64,000 nt of DNA from Bifidobacterium breve DSM 20213 = JCM 1192 (lineage in GTDB: Bacteria; Actinomycetota; Actinomycetes; Actinomycetales; Bifidobacteriaceae), in the NCBI RefSeq assembly GCF_001025175.1, contig NZ_AP012324.1:930001-994000 (forward strand). Direction: 5' to 3'. The notes under the pieces are model-generated. The model was not told where the DNA came from. It saw only the letters and a program-made list of their open reading frames with translations, and did not search any database. Below, piece by piece: positions 42,742 to 51,797 of the stretch. A program made the translations under genes and the position numbers. Position 1 is the first letter of the stretch. Each line of letters starts with the position of its first letter.

Positions 42742-44793
42742 GTGACCTCACAGAAAACCGCGGAACTCGGGTCCGCCACCAGTTCCGTAAAGCCTATTGA
42801 TCCGCACACCCGATTCATCGTCGTGGGTGTGATCGTCGTCGGCTCGTTCATCGCGCTGCTCAACCAGACCGTCATGTCACCGGCCTTGCCGGCACTGATG
42901 CATGATTTCAATATCACCACCGGCACCGTGCAGTGGGTGACCAGCGTCTACATGCTGGTCTCGGGCATCATGGTGCCGATTTCAGGCTATCTGATTGATA
43001 AATTCTCCACCCGAAAGCTCTTCGCCGGAGCTCTTGCCGCTTTCATGGTCGGCACACTGCTGTGTGCCGTCGCGCCGAATTTCATGCTGTTGCTCGTCGG
43101 ACGCATACTGCAATCCGTCGGCTCCGGCGTGCTGTTGCCATTGGTCGCCGTAGTGCCGATGCTCGTCTATCCGCCGGATAAGCGCGGCACCGCCATGGGC
43201 ATGGCCGGTATCGTCATGGCCGCTGGCCCGGCTATCGGCCCGGTTGTCGGTGGTCTGGTGATTGACAGTTTCGGATGGCGCCCGATGTTCATTGGCATCG
43301 CAGTCGTGGCACTGGTCATCCTTGTCGGAGGCACGATGATGCTCAAGAACGTCAGCGAGTTGAAGAACCCAAAGCTCAACATCCTGTCCGTGATCCTTTC
43401 GACCATCGCGTTCGGTGGCCTGCTCTATGGCTTCTCGTCCGCTTCCACGATGGGATGGGCCAGTCCGGTCGTCATTACCTCAATCGTCGTTGGTCTTGTG
43501 GCCTTCGTCGCATTCGTATACAAGCAAGTCAAGCTCGATGAGCCATTGTTGCGCGTTGACACCCTTGCCACCCGCAACTTCCGCAACTCCGCGATTCTGG
43601 TCACTCTGATCAACGCCGCAGTCGCCGCAACCAACGTGACGTTGCCTATCTTCATCCAGAATGTGCTCGGCCAATCCGCCACCGTCACCGGCATGGTCAT
43701 GCTGCCCGCCGCGGCGGTCGGCATCATCCTGAGTCCGGTCGCCGGTGCCGCATTCGACAAATTCGGCCCGCGCGGCGTGGGTCTCGGCGGCCTTGCGCTC
43801 ATGACCATCTCTCTTGGTCTTCTCGGCACCATCAACACCAGGACATCAGTGCTGTTTGTCGCCGTGTTCTGCGCATTGCAGGCATCCGGTCAGGCTATCG
43901 CCAACATGCCGATCAACACTTGGGGCGTCAACGCTTTGCCGAACGACATGATCGCCCATGGCAACGCCATCGCCAACACCGGCCGCCAGATCGCGGCAGC
44001 CATTGCGACCTCGCTTCTGGTCACCGCAGAAACATCCGTGACCGCCTCGCACATGTCCCAGGGTGTGAAGTCCGCCACGGCCAGCGGCATCGCGTTCTCC
44101 TACCTGCTGTGCGCCGCCATCTCGCTGGTCGCCCTGATCATCTGCATCTTCACCGTCACCAGCCGTGCCAAGGAGAAGGCCGCACGCAACGCCAAGGCCT
44201 ACGAGGCGCAAGCCTCCGCCGAAGTCGCGGCCGAAACCACTGAAGGTCAGCCCGCCGAGCATCACTACGCCGGCGCATACGTGGCCCCCGCCGCCTCCCT
44301 ATTCAAGCAGGCCCAGGAACAGTCCATCGGCGGGATCATGGACGATCAGCCCTACAGCTGCCTGGACAGCGATGACATCACGCATGTGGTGCGCGAGTTC
44401 ATCCGCCTCAACGTCTCCAGCCTTCCCGTGGTGAACGGCGATGGCAGGCTCGTCGGCTTCGTCAGCGACGGCGATGTCCTGAAATCGATTGCCACCTATG
44501 AATCCCGTACGGTTTCCACCGGCACCGGTTCGACGATGGTGGTGTTCGACGACGAAACCGTGGCCTCCAAGGTGCAGGCGCTCTCCGGCAAGAAGGTGAT
44601 GGACATCGCCACGCGTAAGGTCGTTGCCGCCACGCCCGACCAGCATGTTGGAGAGGTGGCCCGAATCCTCGCCAAGAAGCAGTTCAAGAAACTGCCGGTG
44701 GTGGATGGTGATGGCAGACTCGTCGGTGTGATCCGCCGTAAGTCCGTGATGGAACATGCCTTCGACGCGCTGTTCCCAAAGGATGATCGGTGA
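42742..44793 (+). CDS. DHA2-type MFS transporter fused to a C-terminal CBS pair
   Basis: The 683-residue protein begins with a 14-helix EmrB-like exporter (ALLNQTVMSPALPALMHDF, WVTSVYMLVSGIMVPISGYL, LVGRILQSVGSGVLLPL). From about residue 533 it carries two CBS domains: MDDQPYSCLDSDDITHVVREF with LPVVNGDGRLVGFVSDGDVL, and VMDIATRKVVAATPDQ with LPVVDGDGRLVGVIRRKSVM. CBS pairs bind adenine nucleotides and gate many transporters and enzymes. GTG at 42742 follows AGAAGGAAA and is preferred over ATG at 42715. A terminator follows. Confidence 0.9.
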   Translation: MTSQKTAELGSATSSVKPIDPHTRFIVVGVIVVGSFIALLNQTVMSPALPALMHDFNITTGTVQWVTSVYMLVSGIMVPISGYLIDKFSTRKLFAGALAAFMVGTLLCAVAPNFMLLLVGRILQSVGSGVLLPLVAVVPMLVYPPDKRGTAMGMAGIVMAAGPAIGPVVGGLVIDSFGWRPMFIGIAVVALVILVGGTMMLKNVSELKNPKLNILSVILSTIAFGGLLYGFSSASTMGWASPVVITSIVVGLVAFVAFVYKQVKLDEPLLRVDTLATRNFRNSAILVTLINAAVAATNVTLPIFIQNVLGQSATVTGMVMLPAAAVGIILSPVAGAAFDKFGPRGVGLGGLALMTISLGLLGTINTRTSVLFVAVFCALQASGQAIANMPINTWGVNALPNDMIAHGNAIANTGRQIAAAIATSLLVTAETSVTASHMSQGVKSATASGIAFSYLLCAAISLVALIICIFTVTSRAKEKAARNAKAYEAQASAEVAAETTEGQPAEHHYAGAYVAPAASLFKQAQEQSIGGIMDDQPYSCLDSDDITHVVREFIRLNVSSLPVVNGDGRLVGFVSDGDVLKSIATYESRTVSTGTGSTMVVFDDETVASKVQALSGKKVMDIATRKVVAATPDQHVGEVARILAKKQFKKLPVVDGDGRLVGVIRRKSVMEHAFDALFPKDDR

Positions 44794-44830
44794 TTAGGCG
44801 CCATCATCGCTGAATAGAATGAATGGACCA

Positions 44831-44866
44831 TGAGGCTTCCCTTCTCGCGGGGGAAGCCTCATTGCT
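44831..44866 (+). terminator. terminator of the MFS-CBS gene
   Basis: TGAGGCTTCCC pairs with GGGAAGCCTCA across 9 nt, then TTGCTTTG. Confidence 0.65.
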
Positions 44867-44884
44867 TTGTCCGCGGAGTCTTAC

Positions 44885-45086
44885 GGCACCTGCGCAACGT
44901 GGTGCTCGGTGATACCTTGGTGTGCTTCGTGGCCGTGGCGCCGATGGACCTACACTGTTGCTCATGACCCGCGAATATGAGGGCATCGATTTGAATCTCG
45001 GATTCATCAACCTGACCACCGCCTCCGATAAGCTCGCCGCCAACGAGCTGGGGTGGAGTGTCGGTATGCTGCTCAGCGGCGCGTAA
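44885..45086 (+). pseudogene. internal fragment of an MFS transporter gene, homologous to the intact gene at 60261
   Basis: The segment CGCAACGTGGTGCT... through GGATTCATCAACCTGACCACC to CAGCGGCGCGTAA is clearly related to 61027-61221 of the intact MFS gene. It covers only about 65 codons, has a 1-nt loss near 44950 that shifts the frame (ATGGACCTACACTGTTGCTC against ATGAATCTGACCCTGCTGCTC), and ends in a stop where the intact gene continues. It is a relic of duplication or recombination. Confidence 0.85.
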
Positions 45087-45149
45087 CGCGGCCTGATGGC
45101 GATTAAGCCGAACTACCAAATTTGTGCGTACGACTCGTAGGACGTGTAG

Positions 45150-46766
45150 TCCGGCAAGTCGTTGCGTCTCGAGCAGCAGTACTTCTTCGTGTCCGCCTCC
45201 CTGCACGACGCCATCCGCGTCTTCTACCCGGGCCAGGACAAGCCGGACCTGACGACCTTCCCGGACAAGATCGTCTTCCAGCTCAACGACACCCATCCGG
45301 TGATCGGCATCCCCGAGCTCATGCGCATCCTCATCGATGAGTACGGCTACGACTGGGATACCGCGTGGTCCATCACCACCAAGACCTTCAACTACACCTG
45401 CCACACCCTGCTGCCGGAGGCCCTTGAGGTCTGGCCGGCCAGCCTGATCGGCGAGCTGTTGCCGCGTCACCTCGAGATTATCGAGAAGATCAACGCGCAG
45501 TTCGAGGCCGAGCTCAAGGCCAAGGGCGTTGCCGCCGACACCATCAAGGACATGGCCATCTACACTGGCGACGCCGTGCGCATGGCTTACCTGGCCACCT
45601 ACGGTGGCTCCCACGTCAACGGCGTGGCTGAGCTGCACTCCCAGCTGTTGAAGGACGTTACCCTGAAGAACTTCTCCGACGTCTACCCGGACAAGTTCAC
45701 CAACGTGACCAACGGCGTGACCCCGCGTCGCTTCGTCAAGCTCGCCAACCCGCGCCTGTCCGACCTCATCACCGAGGGCCTGGGCACCGACAAGTGGGTG
45801 AGCGACCTCGAACTGCTCAAAGGCCTCGAACCGCTTGCCGCCGATGACGAATTCGTCAAGAAGTTCGCCGCCGTCAAGAAGGCCAACAAGCACGCATTCG
45901 TGGGCTTCGCCAAGGACCACTACGGCATCGATATCGACGAGAACACCCTGTTCAACACCATGGTCAAGCGTCTGCACGAGTACAAGCGCCAGTCTCTGAA
46001 GATTCTCGCCGTAATCTCCACCTACGCCGACATCAAGTCCGGTAAGGTCAAGGCCGAGGACATCACTCCGCGCACCGTGTTCTTCGGTGCCAAGGCCGCT
46101 CCGGGCTACTACCTGGCCAAGATGACCATCGAGCTGATCAACAACGTTTCCCGCGTGATCAGCAGCGATTCGGCCGTCAAGGGCAAGCTCGCCGTCCACA
46201 TGCTGCCGAACTACAACGTCGAGATGGCCCAGAACCTCATCCCGGCCACCGAGCTTGACGAGCAGATCTCCCAGGCCGGCAAGGAAGCCTCCGGCACCGG
46301 CAACATGAAGTTCGCTCTCAACGGCGCCCTGACCGTGGGTACGCTGGACGGCGCTAACGTCGAGATCCGTGAGCGCGTCGGCGCCGACAACTTCTTCCTC
46401 TTCGGCATGACCGTCGACGAGGTGGAAGCCCAGTACGCCAACGGCTACGATCCGGCCAAGTACTACGAGGCCGATCCGCGCCTGAAGCAGGCCATCGATC
46501 TGGTGGCCGACGGCACCTTCTCCAACGGCGACCGCAACGCCTACTCCCCGCTCGTGGCTGACTGGCTGACCAAGGACTGGTTCATGACCTTGGCCGATTT
46601 CTCCGCCTACATGGGCATCCAGTCCGAGATCGAGGCCCTCTACGCCGACGAGCTCGAATGGAACCGCAAGGCCGTGCTCAACGTCGCCAACTCCGGATAC
46701 TTCTCGTCCGATAGGTCGATGGAGGATTATCTCGACCGCATCTGGCACACCGGCCCGCTCGCGTGA
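45150..46766 (+). pseudogene. glgP: glycogen/maltodextrin phosphorylase, N-terminal third missing
   Basis: Homology starts abruptly at SGKSLRLEQQYFFVSASLHDAIR and continues intact to the end, including QLNDTHPVIGIPELMRIL, VTNGVTPRRF, RLHEYKRQ and the PLP-lysine region EASGTGNMKFALNGALTVGT. Full-length enzymes are about 800-820 aa; this segment gives about 534, so roughly 280 N-terminal residues (part of the first domain and allosteric region) are gone. An in-frame TAG lies just upstream at 45147. Codon use is that of a highly expressed gene. Any translation would need the TTG at 45162 with no ribosome site. Confidence 0.85.
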
Positions 46767-46973
46767 TGATGGAGCGTTGTTGTCGTTGCGCAGGATTCGA
46801 CGTATTTGACGGCTGGCGCCGTCCGTCGCGGTAAACCGCTCCCTTCACCTAGGGGAAGCCCACTGGGCTTCGCCTTTGACGGTTCAGCGCCTTCGCCTCT
46901 GCGCCTTGACGCCGCGCGCGTAATCGCGCTTGCTCTGCACAAATGATGTTTGTGGAGTAGCTGAGTTGCAACG

Positions 46974-47014
46974 AAAAAGCCGCACAGGAAAGTGGATTCC
47001 GGTGCGGCCTTTTT
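46974..47014. terminator. bidirectional terminator before nagA 3' end
   Basis: AAAAAGCCGCAC pairs with GTGCGGCCTTTTT around a 16-nt loop, giving T-runs on both strands. It serves nagA on the minus strand. The gap 46767-46973 also holds palindromic repeat-like sequence near 46838-46880 and no gene. Confidence 0.8.
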
Positions 47015-47028
47015 GTGTATGGGTGGCG

Positions 47029-48273
47029 TTACTTGATTCGCCGCCCCGCGCACCAGGCGTGTTGGACGGACCAGTCGGCGGGGTCAGTGAGCAGCACGTC
47101 GGCGGCGTATCCGGGGGCGAGCAGACCGAGGGGTGCGCCGGTGACCGGATACGGCCGGTCGAATCCGAAGGCCCTCGCCGGGGTCAGCGTGGCTGCCTCG
47201 ATGGCCTCGACCGGGGACATGCCCAGTTCGAGAACCGCGCGTTGCACGGCGTGCTCGAGGGTCAACGTGGAGCCGGCGATCGCGCCATTGGACTTGAGTC
47301 GGGCGTGTCCGTCGACCACGTCCACGTCGAGCGCGCCGAGCTTGTAGGCGCCGTCCGGGCAGTCGGTGGCGGCCATCGCGTCGGTGACGAAGGCGATGCG
47401 ATGCGGCGCGAAACCAAGGCCGAGCCGCAGCATCGGATCCTGCACATGGAAGCCGTCGCAGATCAGCTCGATGGTGACGCGCGGATCCTCGACCGCCGCC
47501 GGAATCGGACCGGGCTTGCGATGGTGCAGACCGTTCATCGCGTTGAACATATGCGTCATCAGGCCGGCGCCTTCGTCAAAGGCGCGGCGGGCGGTCTCGT
47601 AGTCGGCATCGCAATGGCCGACCGCGGGCACGGTACCGGCGGTCGCGAAGCTGCGGATGGCCTGGAGCCCGTGCGGCAGCTCCGGGGCGATCGTGATCTG
47701 GCGTAGGCAGCCGTCGGCGGCCTCGAGCATCCGGTCCACGATCTCGGGCACCGGGTCCTTGAGGCATTCCGGATCGTGCGCACCCTTGCGCGACAACGCG
47801 AGGAACGGCCCCTCCAGATGCGCGCCGAGGATATCGGGGCGTTGATCCATCTTGGCTCGCACATTACGCAGATTCTCGCACTGCACGTCGATCGGATTCG
47901 TGATCAGCGAACACACCTGACGGGTCGTGCCATGCATCGCATGCCCGGCGCGCGCCACATCGATGCCATCCGGGCCGTCGTCAAAGCTTTTCTCCCACGC
48001 GCCGTGCGAATGGATGTCCACGTATCCGGGGGTCATGATCTTGCCCGAGGCATCGATGACCGCATCCGTTCCGATGCCATTCGCACGGCAGGCGGCCTCG
48101 AAATCGTCATCCGACGTGCCTCGCGCCGCGATCGCGCCATTGGCGTCGGCCACGATCCAAGCATGTTCCTCGATGCCGCGGGCGTCGACTTTGCGCGCGT
48201 CCCGAATCGCGAAGGCCGACGGCGCGCCCTCCATCGAGTCCGTCACCTGCGCGACGATCTGTTGTCTGTCCAT
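47029..48273 (-). CDS. nagA: N-acetylglucosamine-6-phosphate deacetylase
   Basis: NagA removes acetate from GlcNAc-6-P. The 414-residue amidohydrolase has DIHSHGAWEKSFDDG, the metal glutamate in HLEGPFLALSRKGAHDP, the histidine regions AVGHCDADYETARRAFDEG and MTHMFNAMNGLHHRKPG, and catalytic Asp in FVTDAMAATD. It lies 93 bp after nagB; the gap holds a 13-bp hairpin. With nagB and the ROK kinase it forms a minus-strand amino-sugar operon. Confidence 0.95.
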   Translation of the reverse strand: MDRQQIVAQVTDSMEGAPSAFAIRDARKVDARGIEEHAWIVADANGAIAARGTSDDDFEAACRANGIGTDAVIDASGKIMTPGYVDIHSHGAWEKSFDDGPDGIDVARAGHAMHGTTRQVCSLITNPIDVQCENLRNVRAKMDQRPDILGAHLEGPFLALSRKGAHDPECLKDPVPEIVDRMLEAADGCLRQITIAPELPHGLQAIRSFATAGTVPAVGHCDADYETARRAFDEGAGLMTHMFNAMNGLHHRKPGPIPAAVEDPRVTIELICDGFHVQDPMLRLGLGFAPHRIAFVTDAMAATDCPDGAYKLGALDVDVVDGHARLKSNGAIAGSTLTLEHAVQRAVLELGMSPVEAIEAATLTPARAFGFDRPYPVTGAPLGLLAPGYAADVLLTDPADWSVQHAWCAGRRIK

Positions 48274-48304
48274 ATCTCAAGCTCTTTTCAAATCGTATCC
48301 GTCA

Positions 48305-48347
48305 TGGGATTTGGTCCACTAGCGTGCAGTCAGCGGACCAAATCCCA
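48305..48347 (-). promoter_or_regulatory. intercistronic hairpin between nagB and nagA
   Basis: TGGGATTTGGTCC pairs perfectly with GGACCAAATCCCA (13 bp) around a 17-nt loop. There is no T-run, so it more likely stabilises or processes the nagB mRNA, or binds a regulator, than terminates. Confidence 0.6.
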
Positions 48348-48366
48348 CATCCCCAAGCGTATGGAC

Positions 48367-49179
48367 TCAGATGCCCTGCCAGGACGGCTTGTGCGCGAAG
48401 GCGTACTTGTAGTAGCCCTTGTGGCGAAGACGGCTGGCGGCCGCCTCATCGACGATGATCGTGGCGTGCGGGTGCAGCTGCAGCGCCGACGCCGGGCAGA
48501 ACGCGGAGACGCCGCCCTCGACGGTTTCGGCGATCGCCTCGGCCTTGCCCGCGCCGAAAGCGAGCAGCACCAGATGGCGGGCCTTGAGGATCGTGCCGAT
48601 GCCCTGGGTGATGCAGTGCATCGGGACTTGGTTCACATCGTCGTTGAAGAAACGTGCGTTGTCGATGCGGGTCCGCTCGGCCAGCGTCTTGACGCGCGTG
48701 CCGGAGGCCAACGAGGAACCGGGCTCGTTGAAGCCGATGTGCCCGTCGGTGCCGATGCCGAGGATCTGCACGTCGACGCCGCCGGCCTCGGCGATCGCCT
48801 GGTCATACGCAGCGCCGGCGCCGGAGACCTTCTCGCCGTCGGTCAGGGGAGCACCCTCCAGAACGTCGCCGGGCACATGCACCTTCGCCGGGTCGAGGCC
48901 GAGCGGCTCGACCACGGTGCGGTGGATCGTCGAATGATACGATTCCGGATGCGTCAGTGGCAGTCCCAGATACTCGTCGAGCGCAAAGCCGCGCACCTGG
49001 CTCACGTCGTTCGATTCCTTCTTGACAAGAGCGGCGAGCGCCTGATAGGCGGCCAGCGGGCTCGAGCCGGTGGCCAGGCCGAGCACCGCGTCCGGCTTGG
49101 CCTTGATCAGATCGGCCACGGAGCGCGCGTAGATCTCACCCGCCTCGGCCTCGTCCTTGACGATGATGACTTCCGCCAT
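48367..49179 (-). CDS. nagB: glucosamine-6-phosphate deaminase
   Basis: NagB converts GlcN-6-P to fructose-6-P and ammonia. The 270-residue protein has GLATGSSPLAAYQAL, the active-site Asp in GFALDEYLGLPLTHPESYH, and GIGTDGHIGFNEPGSSL with the catalytic His. Length matches E. coli NagB (266). It lies between the ROK kinase and nagA genes on the minus strand. The short gap 49180-49264 contains a small GGATATGGGGTT tandem. Confidence 0.95.
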   Translation of the reverse strand: MAEVIIVKDEAEAGEIYARSVADLIKAKPDAVLGLATGSSPLAAYQALAALVKKESNDVSQVRGFALDEYLGLPLTHPESYHSTIHRTVVEPLGLDPAKVHVPGDVLEGAPLTDGEKVSGAGAAYDQAIAEAGGVDVQILGIGTDGHIGFNEPGSSLASGTRVKTLAERTRIDNARFFNDDVNQVPMHCITQGIGTILKARHLVLLAFGAGKAEAIAETVEGGVSAFCPASALQLHPHATIIVDEAAASRLRHKGYYKYAFAHKPSWQGI

Positions 49180-49264
49180 GGTTTCCTTCTTTCGTTGATA
49201 TGGGGTTGGATATGGGGTTGGTGGATGGGTTATGGAGCGATGGGTGTGGGAATGACGGCGCGCG

Positions 49265-50239
49265 TCAGATGGCGCCCCTGCCGGCCAGCGCCGCGCCGAT
49301 CGCGCCGACGGGCTGGTCCGGGTCGGTCAGGGACAGGCGGTCGGGCAGACGCAGCGAAGCGACGAAGCGGCTTGTCTCTTCGCGCCGACGCAGCTCGGTC
49401 GTGATGCAGTCGAGCAGCGGGCGGCCGGTTTTCGCCATGCCGCCGCCGATAATGATGCTGCGCGGGTCGATGGCCGTGGCCGCGATGTCGATGGCGTCGG
49501 CGATCGCGCTGACGATGGTATCGAGTGTTTCGGCGGCCTGCGCGTGGTCCGGCGCGGCTGGATTGCCGGCCTTGGCGATGATCGCCGGCATCGGCGGGTC
49601 GTCCTGCGGCCACAGGCGCGTCGCCGCGCCGCCGCTGGCCGCAGTTTCGAGGCAGCCGCGCTGTCCGCAGGCGCAGGGCCAGCGGTGCGGTTCGACCGGG
49701 ACATGCCCGATTTCGCCGACATTGTTGCTGTATCCGTGGTCCAGTTCGCCGCCGCGGATCACCCCGGCCGCCAGTCCGGTGCCGAGGTTGAGGAAGACGA
49801 CGGTGCCCTTGTCGCCGGCGCCGTCGGTCGGCGGCAGCATGGCCGCGGCGCCGAGGGCAGCCGCGTTTACGTCGTTCTCGACACGGGTGGGCACGCCGGT
49901 GCGCCGGGCGACCTCGCCGCCGAGCTCGACGCGCACGATGTCGAGGTTGGCGATGTTCTCGACCGCGCCGGTCGCCGCGTCGACCATGCCCGGGGTGCCG
50001 ATGCCGATCGTTGCGATGCCCGCGGCGGCCGGGGCGTCCTTGGTCAAGGCTCCGACGACGGAGACGACGTCGTCGACGAGCTGTTCGGCGCCCGGCCGCG
50101 CCGGTATCGACCGCTCGGCCAGCAATTTGGGCCGCGCGTCGCCGTCCGCCGCCTCGGCGAGCAGCACGCCGGCGATTTTGGTGCCGCCGACGTCGATGCC
50201 GATGCGCAGCGTGTCTCCGCCTGCCTGGATTGCGCTCAT
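49265..50239 (-). CDS. ROK family sugar kinase, probably N-acetylglucosamine kinase
   Basis: The 324-residue kinase has the ATP motif IGIDVGGTKIAG at its start, GTGLAAGVI, and the ROK zinc motif CACGQRGCLE preceded by VGEIGHVPVE. No helix-turn-helix is present, so it is an enzyme rather than a repressor. ATG at 50239 follows AGGAGG by 5 nt. Placed before nagB and nagA, it would supply GlcNAc-6-P from GlcNAc freed in the cell. Glucose or other hexose specificity cannot be excluded. Confidence 0.88.
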   Translation of the reverse strand: MSAIQAGGDTLRIGIDVGGTKIAGVLLAEAADGDARPKLLAERSIPARPGAEQLVDDVVSVVGALTKDAPAAAGIATIGIGTPGMVDAATGAVENIANLDIVRVELGGEVARRTGVPTRVENDVNAAALGAAAMLPPTDGAGDKGTVVFLNLGTGLAAGVIRGGELDHGYSNNVGEIGHVPVEPHRWPCACGQRGCLETAASGGAATRLWPQDDPPMPAIIAKAGNPAAPDHAQAAETLDTIVSAIADAIDIAATAIDPRSIIIGGGMAKTGRPLLDCITTELRRREETSRFVASLRLPDRLSLTDPDQPVGAIGAALAGRGAI

Positions 50240-50294
50240 ATGGTCCTCCTTCGATTGCAAAAGTGTGTTTTGTGGAATATGCGGTGCGTGAGGG

Positions 50295-51479
50295 TCACGG
50301 ATGGTCCTCCTCTTTCGCCGGTCCCGCGTCGCTTTCGCGTATCGTCGGAACGCATGTGCGGATGACGACCACGGCCTGTCCCCGTAGCACAAGGTCCTCC
50401 CCCTGCTGGCATCGATACAATCGGGGTGCCGTGCGATTGCCGAAGGAGATGCTTGCGGACAGCTCCTCGTTCATCGATCCAAGGAATGCTTCGCTGACGA
50501 TTTCCGGAGGACCGTAGACCGCTATGTTGTCGAGGTCCAGCAGCCCGGCGGGGATTGCCAGCACCCGTCCGAGGGTCTGACCGGCTTCGGAGAGGATCTG
50601 CGTGCGCCGTTGTGGGTTCTCGGCGATCATGGCATGCAGCCGCGAGGAGGAGAGGAAGGTCTCCAGGCATCCCGGACGTCCACAGGCGCAGACCGGTCCG
50701 GTGGGATCGATGGTGATGTGCCCGATTTCGCCGGCGGTGAAGGCCTGCCCGTCCACGACCTCGTCGTTGACGCAGAGCGCCGCGCCGACACCCTGTCCAA
50801 TGCGCACCAGCAGCGAGTTGGGGGAGCCCTCGCCGAAGAATCGTTCGGCGATCAGCGCCATCCGCGTCGAGTTGTTGACCGACACGGGCAGTCCCAGCGC
50901 TTCCTCGAGACGTGCGCGCAGCGGCAGATGGGACCAACCCAGGTGCACGGCGTTGAGCACCGTGCCCTCCGAGTCCACGATGCCGGGCAAGGCGACTCCC
51001 ACGCCGAGCGTGGGCAGGTCGGATATGGAGCGGAGACGCCCGATCAAGGCGATGACGTCGTCGATCGTGATGGCACCGGTGGTTTCGACGGTGCTTTCGA
51101 CGCGTTGGACGATGCGCCCGCATAGATCCACCAGCGCGCCTCTGATGACGAAAGACTGCGTCAGATCGATGGCGATGACACGCCAGTATGCCGTGTCGAT
51201 GGCGAGGACTGTCGAACGTTTGCCGCGGCCAGTGCGATTGTCGATGCCGGTCTCTCGGATGATGCGGTGGTCGGTCATTTCCTCGGTGACTTTGCTGATG
51301 GCCATCCGTGACAGTCCGATGTGCCGTCTGAGTTCGACGCGGGACATATGCGTGGCGGGGAACAGCAGGTTGAAGACGGCCATCGTGTTATTGGCGCGGA
51401 TATCCGACGGCACCGTTTTTGTGGCGATGTTGGTCAAAGGAGCCTCGCTTATGGGTCGTTCCGATGCGAAATGCAGCAT
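50295..51479 (-). CDS. atsR2: ROK family transcriptional repressor (NagC/AtsR-type)
   Basis: The 394-residue protein has an N-terminal winged helix (about residues 30-80: SRVELRRHIGLSRMAISKVTEEM) and a ROK domain with GEIGHITIDPTGPVCACGRPGCLETF. ATG at 51479 follows GGGAG. It stands between the nag genes and the divergent sulfatase cluster. In B. breve a ROK repressor named AtsR2 controls the GlcNAc-6-sulfate genes; the symbol is given by that analogy. The effector is probably an amino sugar or its sulfate/phosphate. Confidence 0.85.
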   Translation of the reverse strand: MLHFASERPISEAPLTNIATKTVPSDIRANNTMAVFNLLFPATHMSRVELRRHIGLSRMAISKVTEEMTDHRIIRETGIDNRTGRGKRSTVLAIDTAYWRVIAIDLTQSFVIRGALVDLCGRIVQRVESTVETTGAITIDDVIALIGRLRSISDLPTLGVGVALPGIVDSEGTVLNAVHLGWSHLPLRARLEEALGLPVSVNNSTRMALIAERFFGEGSPNSLLVRIGQGVGAALCVNDEVVDGQAFTAGEIGHITIDPTGPVCACGRPGCLETFLSSSRLHAMIAENPQRRTQILSEAGQTLGRVLAIPAGLLDLDNIAVYGPPEIVSEAFLGSMNEELSASISFGNRTAPRLYRCQQGEDLVLRGQAVVVIRTCVPTIRESDAGPAKEEDHP

Positions 51480-51661
51480 GAAAAGCTCCCGTCAGCGCTT
51501 GAAGAGGCGCTTTTCGATGATGCCAATACCTATTGTGTCATCTTTGCGGGCGGGCATGCGGCGTGAACTCCTTTTTCGAGTCTTGTGCGCGGCTAATCGG
51601 CTCGTTGATAGGCTTCAATTGATAAATATAGCATGGTGAAATTAATTAGTCAAGATGGTTG

Positions 51662-51673
51662 CCTAAATATGTC
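51662..51673. promoter_or_regulatory. candidate operator, first copy of CCTAAATATGTC
   Basis: The 12-mer CCTAAATATGTC occurs here in the divergent atsR2/mutarotase control region and again at 52787 before the sugar MFS. Two identical 12-mers in the two control regions of one pathway suggest a regulator site. The gap 51480-51797 contains no gene. Confidence 0.4.
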
Positions 51674-51784
51674 GGGATGGATACAATTGAGAAATTTCAA
51701 TATTTGCAACGATTTTGTGATGTTGCCTTGCGGTATGAAATGAGGATGACGGGGAAAGTGGCATTTATTAGATAGGTTACATAC

Positions 51785-51790
51785 TATAAT
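51785..51790 (+). promoter_or_regulatory. perfect -10 box (TATAAT) for a leaderless mutarotase transcript
   Basis: TATAAT ends 7 nt before the ATG at 51798. No Shine-Dalgarno is present between them. Confidence 0.6.
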
Positions 51791-51797
51791 TGTCCGC

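Noticed and set aside
44859..46748. 629-codon minus-strand frame opposite the phosphorylase
   Set aside because: Antisense of C-ending codons; no recognisable domain.
47776..49404. 542-codon plus-strand frame opposite nagA and nagB
   Set aside because: It runs across two well-supported genes and their gap with no motif of its own.
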